In this document: piece after piece, positions 24,213 to 36,841 of the stretch | Numbering within the stretch: the stretch's first letter is position 1 | Layout: each line of letters opens with the position of its first letter | Assembly: GCA_030737835.1 (NCBI GenBank) | Contig: CM060855.1 | Coordinates: 9,584,128-9,648,127, forward strand | DNA: 64,000 bases | From: Acorus gramineus | Lineage: Eukaryota > Streptophyta > Magnoliopsida > Acorales > Acoraceae | Reading direction: 5' to 3' | Position numbers and translations under genes: made by a program | The notes under the pieces: generated by a model | Told to the model about the DNA's origin: nothing | The model's database searches: none | Seen by the model: the letters and a program-made list of their open reading frames with translations, nothing else

Positions 24213-25379
24213 CGCCTCTCTTTCGCCTTCTCTTCGGTCCTCCTCTCTCTCTCGGCAAGACAAAATTGGTTTTCCGGCTCGGCTAAAGAGAATAGCTAAA
24301 GAGAATCTGTTATTTTTGGGAGGACGTGAGTCCGAGAGCACTAGGGTACGTTTGGATAGGAATATTGGATGTCTAAATCATAAACTAGTTTAATAGATTG
24401 TTTGAATAATTTTTAAAAATAGAATTGTGATTGAAAAATAAGGATTGAGAATCCCATTTTAGAAGTGTTATTCCTTCTATTCTCAATCCCTATAAAAAAA
24501 AATATTTTTTTTATCGAAGTTTTTCATTTTTTTTTAATAACCGAAATAAATAATCAAATAATGATCTAATTTTTTATCATTATATATTTTTTTTAAAAAA
24601 TTTATATATTTCAAAAGAAAAAAAAAAGTCTCGCCAAAATTGTTCTACATCTCCACCGGTCCACCTTCGGCCAATAATTAAAAAAACACAGAAGTCCACC
24701 CAAAAAAAAAAAAACCAAACAAACAAACGTCCCAAGCCTCTTTGTACAAGGAAACCTCTTCTTCATTGTTTTTTTGTTTATGTGTTATTCATTTATTAGT
24801 TATTCATCAAGGTATGTGGTGGATTTTGATATTGATTTTTTTTATTTTTTGATTTAATATGTCTTAGTTTAATCACCCATTTGATGTGGATTTATCAATC
24901 AGTTTGATATGGATTTTTCATTCCTTAGTTTAATATTCCTTAGTTTAATCATTCGTTTGTTCTTTTTTTTTTTTTTTTGAATATATATATATATATTTTT
25001 TAATTTGCTTTGTATTTTTTAAAGATAAAAAATTAATAATTTTTACCACCGCCTATTAATAATTTATATTAATAATTTATGTTATTTTCTATATTGGTTG
25101 TTGATGTTTCAGTATTGAAGGAAAAGTTTTTTTTAAAAAAAAATCATAAATTTCGATGCTATAAAATTAAAAAAAAATGAATCTTTGATAGAATTTATTA
25201 AATAAAGGGTAATTTTATAAGATTTGTGTGTGTATTAAATGATATAAAATTGAATTTGAGTTAACATATGTTTGATTTTGTAGAAATGATATTTTTGGAA
25301 ATATATATATTTTTTATATTGTAATCTAGGTGGTATTATTAAACATATGATTGGAATTGAAAATCACAACCCTGTTTTA
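24213..25379. other. CGI121 upstream region, no other gene
   Basis: 24213-24270 is the CT-rich leader/promoter-proximal region of CGI121 on the minus strand. From about 24345 (tacgtttggataggaat) the DNA is AT-rich and may include a MITE, but its other end was not resolved. No gene recognised. Confidence 0.4.
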
Positions 25380-25548
25380 ATAGCTTTATCGAGATCAGAA
25401 GCGAATTGTGCAAAAGCTTCTAACTCCGCGAATTGAGCTAGTTCCAATTTTGATTTACCAGCTACTTGTTTCATGGCTTTAATTTGAGCTGCGGATCCTA
25501 CTCTGGAGACAGAAATACCCACATTAATAGCAGGTTTTAATCACGTTC
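25380..25548 (-). pseudogene. atpA: NUPT: fragment of plastid atpA
   Basis: On the minus strand about 53 codons read without a stop as the CF1 ATP synthase alpha subunit: [20 protein letters not shown], then [20 protein letters not shown] and [11 protein letters not shown]. These are plastid-type residues (the mitochondrial alpha subunit differs, for example with a Tyr-Arg-Glu-Val segment where FAELEA lies). Both ends stop abruptly: after DLDKA the match is lost, and before PAI the expected Gly-Ile-Arg is degraded. It is a nuclear insertion of plastid DNA of about 160 bp, not a functional gene. Confidence 0.9.
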
Positions 25549-25600
25549 CTGTTCCTTAACAAATAAGTTGACAGGATTTTTAATCCCAATCCAACTGTAA

Positions 25601-26030
25601 TCTGATTTCTCTACATCCATTTTCAAACAGAAAAAAAATTATAGTTTAATTAAAAACTGTAAACATATTTTTTTAATAAGTGTTCTAGCTTTTTCATGAT
25701 CGATGGAGAGACAACATCTTGTATATAGTTTTAAACTCAGCTTTTAAAAAAGATTAATTCACAAACCTAATTTCAAACAATAGGTAACAGAATTTGTTAT
25801 TTTTAGGGAGATGGAAAGATTATGAATTTGAAAGAATCTGATTTCTCCAGATCCATTATCAAACAAGAAAAAAAAAGTTTCGGTTTAATTAAAAACTGTA
25901 GACACATTTTTTTAAAATAAATGCTCACAAGCTAACTTTTTTATGATATATGAAGAGACAATTTCCTGTACACTCAGCTTAAAAAAAAAGGCTAATTCAC
26001 AAACCTATTTCCAAACAGGGTTTTAATGGA
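25601..26030. repeat. Tandem duplication, two ~236-bp units
   Basis: Unit 1 (25601-25836) and unit 2 (25837 to about 26030) both begin tctgatttctc and share ggtttaattaaaaactgta, gagacaa and ttcacaaacct. Divergence is moderate with indels. No coding sense. Confidence 0.75.
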
Positions 26031-27079
26031 AAATGTTAGCCTTTTTTTGGGAAAATCTTAACTAGCCATTTGGATATAGGGTTTTGTCAACAATTTTTAA
26101 TTTAAAGCAGTTTTTATTAAAAATGACTTTTGAAAAATTATACTGTTGTAGTTTTTTTAAAATGACAAAAACTTTTTTTTTTTTCCTTTCAAAAGTTGGG
26201 ATTAGTTAGAGGCAATATCTAAAAAAGTTGTCCAAATGCTTTTTCAATAGCATTATTATGTAATTTATTTTTTGGTTGATTATCTCAATGTGAATCAACT
26301 CTCATGAAAAAAATCCATTTATAATTTTTAATTAACAAGGATATTAATTTTTTTTGACAATCTCATAACACATGTGAGCAATTTATAATACTGGAATAGA
26401 TTGGATGAAATTATATAATTTCAACGGATCTCAAATAACAATATTAGTTAATTATTACCTATTTTGATCTAGTTATACTTATTTATTCTAAGTAAATAAA
26501 CATGTATTTTTGGGCCTATTTCACTCTTATTCCACTCTATTCTACATCTTCAGGACCAATCTTTTGCAGTGTCTAAAAAGGGTAGTGTGTCATTCAGTGA
26601 TGATAGATTTAACGCCACCAATTAGAGACACGGCGCAGAAGCACAAAGCATTAAGCTAAAATAAAAACTGATTCCAGTTTCAGCACAGAAGAGAGCAACA
26701 TTCGATCCTGGAAAAACATGCCTGTTCTTTATATGACAAGTTGAACCAAAATCCAACATTATCTGTAATCACATCAGTTCATAAAACTCACGTTCCACGT
26801 ATATGAAACGAATTATACATCGTAGCAAAACGTGACACAAATCTATTATTCCTCCATTAACTCACAAGACTATACACAAATACTATCACCTTGGCTTTCC
26901 TACTCCCCTTACACACACTTCCCAATCAATTAATCTCATGAAAATGAACATTTAAACCATGCATGCACCTCCCAAAAGCATATAATACAACAAGAAGAAG
27001 AAGATTGAAACGAACAATGTGTAGAAACACCAAAAAAAAAAAAAAACCATCTACAAGTGTGAACCAAATCCCACCCGCA
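26031..27079. other. Intergenic and WEB1-like 3' flank
   Basis: AT-rich sequence up to about 26500; 26560-27079 is probably the 3'UTR and downstream flank of the minus-strand WEB1-like gene. The open frames overlapping 26926-27246 are shadows of its C-terminal exon. Confidence 0.4.
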
Positions 27080-30000
27080 TCATTGCTTTGGCGACTGCCC
27101 CGGCCCCTTCTTCCCTGCCAAGAACTTGACAAACTTCGGAAAGAATGACTTCTTCTTCTTCGCATCCTTAAAGTCTGAAAAACTGACATCCGATTCATCA
27201 TGCGAGTCGTACATTTTTGGGCTTGATGCATGACGGACATGCACAACAGAGCTCAAGTCATTATCGACGCTCTTCCTTCCTTCCCTACCCTCGTCAAAGC
27301 TTTTCATGGGGCTTTGAGAGGGAATGGGAGGCGGAGGAGGTGCGGCTGCAGCTGCAGCATCCACCTTCCTCCGCTGCTCATGATCAGCCCTCCACTTCCT
27401 CAGCTCCTGCTCCACACCCAGCTTGCCTTTCTTGGCTCTCTCAGCCTTCTCCATTGCCGCTTTAAGCGCTTCCCTCCTCTCTGAAAGCTCTTTGTTGGCT
27501 TCCTCTAGTCTTTCCAGGCTCTGCGAGTGCGACTGCTGCGCCACCTCTATCTGGGCAACAGCCGCCCCCACCTTCTGATTCGCAAGCTCCTCCGCCTCAT
27601 GTGCTTGCTTGCTGAGTTCATAGTATTCATCGAGAGGAAGCATCACTCCATCCGATATGTTCTCTTCGCTCTCTTGCAGCGCTTTAAAAGCCGCCAAGGC
27701 CAATCTCTCCGAGGCTCTCGCTGCTTCGATCTCTTTCAAGGCCGCATTCAATCTGCTCTCTATTGTGGTCTCCCCGGCCTTAGCCTGTTCGGCTTCCTCT
27801 CTTGCCTTCCTCAGCTCTTCACGCATCGATTGAGCCTCTAGTTTGGCCTGGTCTGCTTCTTGCGCTGCTTTTTGAAGCTCTTTTGGTAGCTCCACCATCT
27901 TCTCTCGTGCTTCCCTCTCCTTCATCTGGGTGAGCTCGATCTCCTCTTTCGTCCTGCTCAGCTCCGCTTCAAGGGATAACACCGCGATGGAGGCCATCCC
28001 TTCCCTTTGTCTCATGGTCGCTAAGGCTGTCTTCTCACTCTCCAGCTCAGATTGAAGAGACACGGCTGCCACCTTGAGACACTTCACCTCGTCCTTCGCT
28101 TTCTCTATCTTGAACTCCACTTCATTGAGCTCCTTCTTGGTCAAAGCAACCATTGCTTTTGCAGATTTTGGAGACTTATCCACTTCACCCGCCTCACTAG
28201 TCGCACCATCTTCTTCCACTTCCTTATTGGCATCAACTTCTTCCTTCAATTTGGCGTCCATGTATGCCGCTAGTTCAGCTTTCAAGTCGAGTAGGAGTTT
28301 TGATGCGGTGTCTAATTTTGACTTGAGATCTTTGGCTGACACGAGCTGCTCGTTCAGCCACACCAACTCCTCCTCGGCCTATTTTAGTTCTTTTTCCCAG
28401 TTGAGGGTATCCTGTTCTCTCTAGCCAACGATGCTCCTATTCTGTGCTCCTCTGCTTCCATATGTGCTGCATGGGTAGATTCTAAAGACTCCTTGGCATT
28501 TATCAACTCTAATGTCAGTTCTTCGACTGTTTTCTCGATCTCCTTAGATGCTGACACCGCAGCTTCGGCTCGAAGAACAGCCATGTCCCTCTCTTTAACT
28601 AAAGAGACATACTCCGCTTGTAGTGCTATGAGTTCTCCTTTCACTGTCTTTAAGTCCACAACTGCGGCAGCATACCTGGCTTTGGCGACGTCGAGTTGGG
28701 TTTTGGCTGCAACACTAACTTCATCGGTGATCCCTTGTTCCATCTCTTCAAGACGGAGACGAGCAAGCTCAGAGTCCTGCTTCGCCTGCGCTTCTTCAGT
28801 CTGAGCTTTCTCAAGATTCAGTTTTAGCTCTTCAATGAGCCTCTTGGTGCTCTCCAGTTCCCAGAGCACCTGGGCTTTGGCACCTTCTGCAGCTTCTGAT
28901 TGCTTTTTGTACTCTGGGATCTCCTCTTGCGCCTTCTGAAGTTCAAGTTCAACATGTTTGCGTTTCTGCAAATGCCGACAGATAATTGATATTTGTATAT
29001 TGAATAAAAAAATGAGAGATGAAATTCTTAGGTTGGATTGGATATTTAATGATTACAAATGAGACGTCCATGCTTAAAACTCATTTAAACTTTTTCATTC
29101 TCCTACTCTAAACAAGCTTATTTAAAGTTTCCCTTTAAGCTATAAAATACAGTCAAACTGCAGTTGCCATAAAATTTTCAGTTACTGTGAGATTTAAACA
29201 CATTAAAGAACAAACCAATACTTCATGCTGAGAGATGTAGCTGCTAAGCTTAGTTAAAAATAACACAAACAGAAAATCATAGCATTGAAGTGGATCTTGT
29301 AACTATTTTGTGTTTTTTCTTCTTCATTTTTAACTAGTAAAAGAAAGTAATATTTGTGAATGTAGAATATAGTTTCAGGTTTATTATATTCAAGAATCCA
29401 GTTCAGTTAACGAATATGGTGTAAAGAACCTGTATTTATTTTTTATTTTTTGGGCAAGGAAATAACCAGTTTCCTTTAAGTTAGTTACCACAAATCCATT
29501 TGACGAAATGAGACTGTTTGGAAGTAGTAAATGTCCGTACCTCTATGGTTATGGCTTTATGGGCTTTCCAATCGACAATACCTCCAAATTTTGAAACAGC
29601 CTCTCTAACAGATTCAAAAGGTGCTGCAGTGTCAACAAGGCCTCTGTTTACAATAATCGGTTTTGCATCTTCAGGTTGAACATTTGCCTCCTGTGTTCTG
29701 TCTATTTTGCCTTCAACCTTCAACTGGTGCTGATTCAGATCATCAGATGATCTGACTTGGGATGTTTCCATGTCTGGAACCTTTTCACCATTAGTTTCAT
29801 GATTGTTATTGACTTGAATATCAACAGCAGAAATAGAACCATTATCTTCGTGTTCTGCAGTGGTATTGCTCAATGTTGCTGCTGATGCATTTAATAGTTC
29901 TGGTGCCGAACCATCTGATCTGGACGATCCAACTAAGATGTCCTCTGTTCTAGGTGCCAACTCATTCACATTCTCTAATGATGTTGGGATAGTCTGGTCC

Positions 30001-30197
30001 TGTGGTGGGCTCACATCTTGTTGCATGATTGATTTATCAGTATCATCTACATTTTCTTTCTGATTGTCTGCTCCGGTGATAACACTAGAAGCTGAGACTG
30101 GAATTTCTAAGTCGGTGGGAGCCTGTTCCTGAGAAGATACTTGTATGGGTGGAGAGATGTCCATAGGGGATGTCCCATGGCCATTACTTTCATCCAT
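27080..30197 (-). pseudogene. WEB1: WEB1-like coiled-coil protein, frameshifted and with a nonsense codon
   Basis: Two coding exons on the minus strand: 29541-30197 (start [13 protein letters not shown]) and 27080-28965 (ending GKKGPGQSPKQ). The family word [20 protein letters not shown] in exon 1 and the long heptad-rich body ([32 protein letters not shown]-like; REGMASIAVLSLEAE; LPLDEYYELSKQAHEAEELA; GKLGVEQELRKWRADHEQ) identify WEB1, which acts with PMI2 in the speed of light-driven chloroplast movement (known in Arabidopsis). A full frame would be about 846 aa. It is broken at about 28415-28420, where AGAGAGAACAG has one extra GA, and again at 28379-28381, where the expected CAG (Gln) is TAG. 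As it stands, translation stops after about 412 aa at 28384. No intron can bridge both lesions. Either a pseudogene, a truncated allele or two sequence errors. Confidence 0.8.
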
Positions 30198-31378
30198 CCC
30201 ACCAAAGTTAGGAGGACCAAACAAAACAAAAACCTGCAATTTATTATAAAGAGACTAAAGTCATTACAATGAACAGGTAATTCTATAAATCTCTTCATAC
30301 ACTTCACAAATATTGTATATTGCTGAAAAAATAAAGATCATAATTGCGTGGGTGTACAAGTCGAATTAATGTTCAGTTTAAAATGAAGAGTGGTATTCAG
30401 TAAATATCAAAATATACCAGAGTCAGTAAAGAATATGGCTGTTTGAATATCTTGGAAATATTAGATATCTTACACCCATATAAACCACGATATAGATGAT
30501 GCAGAAGGAGATGAAACTCAATATATGAATATCCTTTAAACTTTAATTCCTGGCGTTCTCTGAAAGATGTCAGGAATGCCACCAAACCTAAAAGGAAGGT
30601 ACATCCATATGGAATGGGATTAAAGCTCACTGGCACTTAATGAAATCTATTTTAATCTCAACTCTAATGAGTGATGTACCACTTAATGAAATGAATTAGT
30701 GAATCAAAGTGATATAGAGAAACAATTATAAGTGAAAATATATTCATTTATAACATTTTCAACAACTTCCACTATTTAGATGCAAAAAATCTACAAGTTT
30801 CTTGCCACTTTATAATGAACAACTGGAGTGATACAGCTCTCTTATGCAGTGAGGAACACTCATGTAATTTCAACTCCAAATGGGAACTCGTACTAACAAG
30901 AGCATTTAAATAAAGTGTGCACTTAATTTGTACAAAATTAAGTTTGGAGCTGCAGAGATGCATTGTTCTCTCCATGCATTTTAGAGAAAATAATTGCATG
31001 ATTTAATTGCCACATGCACCTTGAAAAAAGACCTAATAAAATTCTTCACTTGTGATGTCACAGTGCACAACCAATGCATCATAAACAAGAAGCTCACAGT
31101 TGAACATAAGTGCAGACAAAATACTGTTATTATATGACTTGTATCATCACCTATTGTTCACTAAATATAATGGATAGTCTTAAAAAATGAAGTGACTCAT
31201 GGGGACCAATGAGCATGCCTAAGAAACATAGAAAACAGCTCAACTCAAGATTGATGATATTCTGAGATCATCTGCAACTTGATGTAAATGCTAGATGGTG
31301 AAGAATTTCTGTTAGACCAGATATGGGCAGGAAATGGACCTACTTTGGATTCCTTGGCCTAGAACAATCGGCAGCTTG

Positions 31379-31490
31379 ACCGGGGCAAACACAATTTTCC
31401 GTGGAACCGGGGCAAATAAGCGGAGGTAGCCTTCCCAGCTCGACCGTAAGGTCAGCCACAGGGGGTCCTCTGATAAAAAAAAAAAAAAAC
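31379..31490 (+). mobile_element. 5'-truncated SINE with 10-bp target duplication
   Basis: 112 bp ending in a poly-A run, flanked by cggcagcttg at 31369-31378 and again at 31491-31500. Its 3' half (gcggaggtagcc, ctcgaccgtaaggtcagcca, tcctct then A-run) recurs at 53352-53426. This is a retroposed insert in the 5'UTR intron of the WEB1-like gene, antisense to it. Confidence 0.75.
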
Positions 31491-33005
31491 CGGCAGCTTG
31501 GGAAACTTGTTGACAATGCAATTTTTTAGTGTAATCATGCAAGAAATCATGTAATCCCCTATATTTGAAAAGTACCTAGACAAGGATATCAGAGGGAGTA
31601 TATGATTTGCATTTCACCCAGAGCAAACAAAAAATGCAGACGCAATCATGGAAGAACATAGTTAATAAGAATTTGATGCAGCAGGTATAGCTATAAATTA
31701 ACTTAATGCAGTTATAGGATTATTCCAAGATCTCTAGTTTAATGTGAATATTGTGATTTTGATATATGCTCAATGTAAAATATATTTGTAAAGAATTTGT
31801 CATAAATGAAAAACTTTACACCAGAGAATTCATTGTAGCAGCTTGGACTTAGAGTGGAAGGTTAAATTAATAAATCTAAAAGCATGAAACAACAATCTAG
31901 TTGGTGCAGCTACAATTTACTACAACTGCATAGACCACCCTCTTCAAAAACATTGTACCAATTAATAGGTAATACATAAGTAATTTGACGGACTTTTTGC
32001 TCGTGGAACATATTTGACATAGTCCAGTCTCTGTGATTAATCTTCTAACCTCATATTGGAATATAATTAAATTCGTTCCACTATTTTCGGAAGTAATTGA
32101 TCAGGTTTTAGATTGGATGCAATTCCATATATATAGACAGGAAAATTCACCTATAGAAACAGAAATGGAATACTAGCAGTATATAAGGCGTTGACAAGAA
32201 TAAAGAACTGGTTTCTGTTGAGACCTAAGAAGTATATGGATACATCAGTAGGAAAATATGTAGATAGGACTAATGTGGTTAATTAATACTAGATCTTTAA
32301 TACAAGGGTATTGTTAGAGTTTTGATATAAAAAAATCAAAATGAAATAATGCCAAAAAAATAAAAATAAATAAAATATTGGCATGCAAGATAGTGTAAAT
32401 GACACATCAGATCTCGAACATTTGTTAGAACACATCATTTTTCTCTTCTCTTTCCAGACAATTATAAATAATGTTTAATAGACATGAGCTATTTTATGAC
32501 TATGATTAAAAGAAAAAAAAAGGTCCTTTTAATGACCAAAGATTGCAGAATTTCATATTAAATGGGGAAAAAATGCATTGATCTATTGATATTGATCACA
32601 GGAAGTTGCTAAAAGTTGGAGCTACAAAATAATGAATTTAGCTTTAGCAATCACATCTGAGGTTTCTGGAGCAGTTGTTTCTTCTAGGGAATGCAAGAGT
32701 GCTGTCTAATTGATGATCCTTCTCCCTAAACTATATGAGCACAGATATAGAATATGAATCCTAATGAACCAAGTTATTAATGAGGTTACAATTCGTGAAC
32801 AAGAAAGTCAAACTCAAGCCAAGCATATCATTAGCTGGGTACATAGAAATTGATATATTTAACATAAAAAGGACATGGAAAATAAATAAGAGTACATTTC
32901 ATACTTCATTGACTGACTATCTCTGACAAAGTAAGATCAAACAACTAAAATTACCGAAAACCTCTTTCCAGTAGAATCACCCATGTGCAATTCATGATCC
33001 CACAA

Positions 33006-33082
33006 GGAATTTTTTTTTTTTTTTTTGAAAAAACCGTAGGGTACCTACTCAATTAGATAAGAAGGGCCCAATGGTAGGTTAG
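33006..33082 (-). mobile_element. Short retroposon with 12-bp target duplication
   Basis: 77 bp starting with a T-run (plus strand) and flanked by the perfect direct repeat atgatcccacaa (32994-33005 and 33083-33094). The T-run at the left means that the insert lies on the minus strand with a poly-A tail. It is truncated and the source family was not recognised. It lies in the 5'UTR intron of the WEB1-like gene. Confidence 0.75.
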
Positions 33083-33712
33083 ATGATCCCACAAAATTAA
33101 TGCCAACACGTAGAGTGCAACTTTGTTTCAAAATTCTTATTTCAACTTGAAAGTATCCAATAACATCAGGGCCTTTTATTGATTTCTTTCCCCAGAACTA
33201 GCATTCATACCAACAAATAGTTCACTCATACTGTCTTTAAAACCTCATATATGCTTTCAGAAACTATTCTGTTTTTCCACAACCAATAACAAATTAAACA
33301 ACTCAAACAAAAAATTGATCTCCCAAATCCCTCCAATGATTCAAAACAAAAGGGGTTTCATTTCCAACTCTTTAACAGCTCAAAAACTGCAACCTGGTTC
33401 TTCCATTTCAGATCCAATACAAACCCAACAGAAGAAACAACAATCACCATCTCCAACATGGGATATTGACTTCAATCACCAAAAATACAATCACAAGCAA
33501 TCAAACATGAACACCAAATCAAACAAACATACCCAGAATCCAAAACAAACAAAAACCCAGTTCAGATTACCAACAGACAAACAAAAAAGGTGCAATCTTT
33601 AGACACCCGTTGACCCAAACAAGACCAAATCCACAACATATTTCCCAATTAGCAGCTAAACAGAACCCGAATTCCAATTCACCAACACAAACCATAAAAA
33701 AAAAGAGCTTAC

Positions 33713-33980
33713 TTTTTTTGTTATTCAGATTGAAAACCAGAGTCTTCTCCTTCTCCCATCAACCCACCTGAAAGAGTGTCCAAAGAATTCATCAAAAACC
33801 CAACAAAGAACAATCAACGGTCGAATTCAAACGAAGAATGAACACAAGAGAGAAAGAGAGAGAGAGAGAGAGAGTCATGAGAAGCACGTGCGTGAAACGG
33901 GGGTTGGGAGCGTCGGCGCGCGCGAGAGAGAGAAAGAGATCAATATTTTGTTGCGAGTGGTTCTTCTTTTGTTTTTGGTT
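33713..33980 (-). other. Putative 5'UTR exon of WEB1-like gene
   Basis: On the minus strand a CT-rich leader (complement of the GA run at 33844-33874) is followed by a good splice donor (GTAAGC, complement of 33707-33712). The matching acceptor is at about 30235, where ttgcag precedes 36 nt and the ATG at 30197. This would give a 3.5-kb 5'UTR intron. Inference from signals only. Confidence 0.45.
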
Positions 33981-34011
33981 TGTTTTGTATACTTCATTAT
34001 TGGATAGATTT

Positions 34012-34019
34012 TATTTATA
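34012..34019 (-). promoter_or_regulatory. TATA box (TATAAATA) for WEB1-like gene
   Basis: TATAAATA on the minus strand, about 35-50 bp upstream of the inferred CT-rich leader. Position fits a TATA box, but the transcription start is not known. Confidence 0.35.
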
Positions 34020-34099
34020 TGGTCTGTGAATTATTGCATACATATAATATAAATAAAATAAATATATAACAAACAATACAAAATAGAGACTGAGAAAAT

Positions 34100-36026
34100 G
34101 AAGAGGAAGAACTGAAGAAGCGTTTGAGATGAGAAGTTGACCCACCCAACGAGTCCATGCTGTCTGCGAAATCTCTTTTTTTTTTTTTTAAAAAAAAAAC
34201 ATAATAATAAAATAATATTATATAATAATTGTGGTTATCTGTAATTGAAGACAAAATGCCACGTCACCCGTTTTCTGCGCTGCAAATTTTTTTTGAGAAT
34301 AAAATATTAAAAGGTTGCTGATTAAAAAATATGAAATATGGGAGATATGTGCATCACATTATGCACCACATTTTTATTAGGAGAGAAAAGAAAGGATGAT
34401 ATTTTATTGAGTCCCAACATTTAATTATGAAAAAAAATGTTGTTTTATTTATCCAAATTACGTAGTTCTTGTCATTGTTTTGGTCCCCATTTCAAAATAT
34501 ATGTTAAAATAGGGAACAATCTGAATTTGATTAATTATACATGTGCATTTAATGGGATAAAGTGAATAAGTACATCAAATACGTGAACTTAATGCACAGG
34601 GGTGAATGACTCTCTTTTTTTTTCTTTCTTTTTCTTTTTAAATTGGTATCCAAAAAATTTGATCATTCTTTATAGAAGAGTGTTAAAAAAAAACCATGAA
34701 TGAATGTATTGTAACTCCACATGCTATCCACACTATGTAATTATATAATTATCTCATTTGGAAAAACAAAATTACTAACTCTATGGAATATTGACGGATA
34801 ACAATGTAAATTGTATTCTAACAATGTGAATTGTATTCTAATAACATTTGACAATCAAACATGTTTTCTTCAACCTGTTTGGGCGTGTTGGAGATGGTGG
34901 ACGCTGCCAGACGTGAACGCTGAAACAAACAGGTTTTCTTCATTGATAACCTAATAGTCCTTTGTCGTTTATGGTATTCGATCGGTTTTTCTTGTGTTTT
35001 CCGTATCCGCAAAAACACCGCTTCCCTCCAACATTTTAAAGTGAATAAAATATTCGGTAATTTTATTTCTTAAAACTCTTTGTATAATGTATGCATTTTA
35101 AAATCATGAGACCATAAATGACAAAATGAACAATACCTTGTTATGTAAATCTTATGCATTACACATAAAACCGCTATGATCGGTAACTTTGTTTCTTAAA
35201 ACTCTTTTTAAGCCCATTTCAATTACACAAACATGTTTACTACAATACTACTTTTCAGAAAAATTAAATTATGTAATTTATAATTATAATCTATAATTGC
35301 AAATCAATAACATGGTCAAGATCTTCAATGCAAAAACTGTTCAATCCAATTTAATACCAAAAAAAGTTCACTTTGATGTCTCATCATGTCATGGATTATT
35401 TCATTTCAATTCTTGAATGATCGAGTTTAAAGAATGTCTAATGTCATGTGTGATCTCCTGGACCACCAGGACTGGATCATATTTCAACAAATTTGCAATA
35501 AACATAATCTTCTGAATATATGTCTGAACTAATAAAGATCAACCATCAAAGCAGACAGCATATACTTGACTCCCATTCCGAGATTATTTTAAAACAATGA
35601 AGGTTAATGCGATGCATTTTGACTGAACTAGTGAACCTGAATAACACCACTGTATAAACCAAGAAGTACCTGGCCTTCGAATAAGTTATCAAAACGATTG
35701 GATGAGCATGGCCACCTAACAAATCTGACATTGAAGCATTTCATTTCCTCTGTTTAACTAGCTCTGGCTTCTACCCACTTGAACCAACTTTCCACCAACT
35801 GAAGCTTTTATGAGTTGGTCTCTGTACCTGCACAAATTACAACCCTGAAATTACAACCCTGTAAGTTGTTTGTATCTTTTCTGGCGCCTTGGCAGACACC
35901 TCCTCTGCTGGGGTGTCTCTTTTTTTATTTTTTCTTTGGCTTCGGGCTGCTTGGCTGCTATTGGATTTCCTTTCTCCAATGGTTGCCTTTTACGTATTTT
36001 CATTGGGCTTTGCTTTAATATTATCA
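34100..36026. other. Intergenic, no gene seen
   Basis: AT-rich DNA with an A/T homopolymer palindrome at about 34178-34198. No exon with splice signals, RNA gene or bounded element could be supported. Confidence 0.4.
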
Positions 36027-36770
36027 AGAGTGCTGATACACAGCCTGTTTTTACAGTCTGTTTTATAGCCTATATGCTATGATAACGTAGTATATACTGT
36101 ACTATCTAAGCTCCTATTTGGATTGAGGAATTGAGTTATTCTGGATAGATAACTATGTCAATATAGATAACAATTCTACATGAATAAGAGATTTTCTGTT
36201 TGGTTGTGTTTTTTTTATTCTCATTAGAAAACGTAAAAATAAAAGTTGAATTGTTTGATTGATGAAAAATAAAATATAAATAAGGTGTAAAAAGTTGATC
36301 TGACATGTGAGCCCTATTGATGTATAAGAGGTGTTGATAGGTGATTTGATGTGATGAGATGTGTGTTATTTTTATTTGTAGGTGGGCCCCACTTATCCAT
36401 AGAAATAGATAAACTGAGTATAACTTATTCTAAAGGTTATTTAGAATTGTTATACTCTCTTAAACTCGTTTATCAAGTTATACTCTACAAACAAACAGTC
36501 ATTTTCCCTATCCATTCTTATACCGCCCTTATACCCCCCTTATACTCCCTTAACCCGTGATCCAAACCGGGGGTAAGAGTATATCGCACTATCATAATAT
36601 GTACTGCAGTCCATTTTTTTCATTTTTTTATTATAAAAAAATACACTAATGTATCTCAGTATATACTTTATTTCATATAATAGCATGCATTTCAAATGGT
36701 GAGTGTATAATTTTATTAAAAAATGAAAAACGGGATAGACTGCAATTGAGGCTGCAATGGGGGCTACATG
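36027..36770. repeat. Dispersed repeat split by a MITE
   Basis: Left part (36027-36106, agtgctgatacacagcctg, acagtctgttttatag) and right part (36577-36770, gtactgcagtcc ... gactgcaattgaggctgcaa) have weakly inverted ends. The left end matches about 204-255 at the start of the window. It is interrupted by the MITE at 36110-36573. Confidence 0.4.
36110..36573. mobile_element. Tourist-like MITE with TAA duplication
   Basis: 464 bp with TAA on each side (36107-36109 and 36574-36576) and inverted ends (left gctcctatttggattg; inwards from the right cccccggtttggatca). The interior (ttctgtttggttgtgtttt, ctgacatgtgagccct, ataagaggtg) matches the copy at 58137. TAA targets and such ends fit the PIF/Harbinger-type Tourist group. 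Confidence 0.7.
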
Positions 36771-36841
36771 TATTTTTTTCTATTATCAAAGACCATAAAT
36801 TTCAAAAAAAAAAATTCAATCTTTTCTTATGTTTTATTTTA

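Noticed and set aside
25380-25548. Mitochondrial atp1 origin for the ATP synthase fragment
   Set aside because: Residues such as GISVSRV, QVAGK and [17 protein letters not shown] are of the plastid type, not the mitochondrial type.
28365-28425. A short intron that would remove both WEB1 lesions
   Set aside because: The only GT upstream would give a 51-nt intron ending at AAATAG, shorter than plant introns normally are, and joining there puts the downstream exon in the wrong frame.
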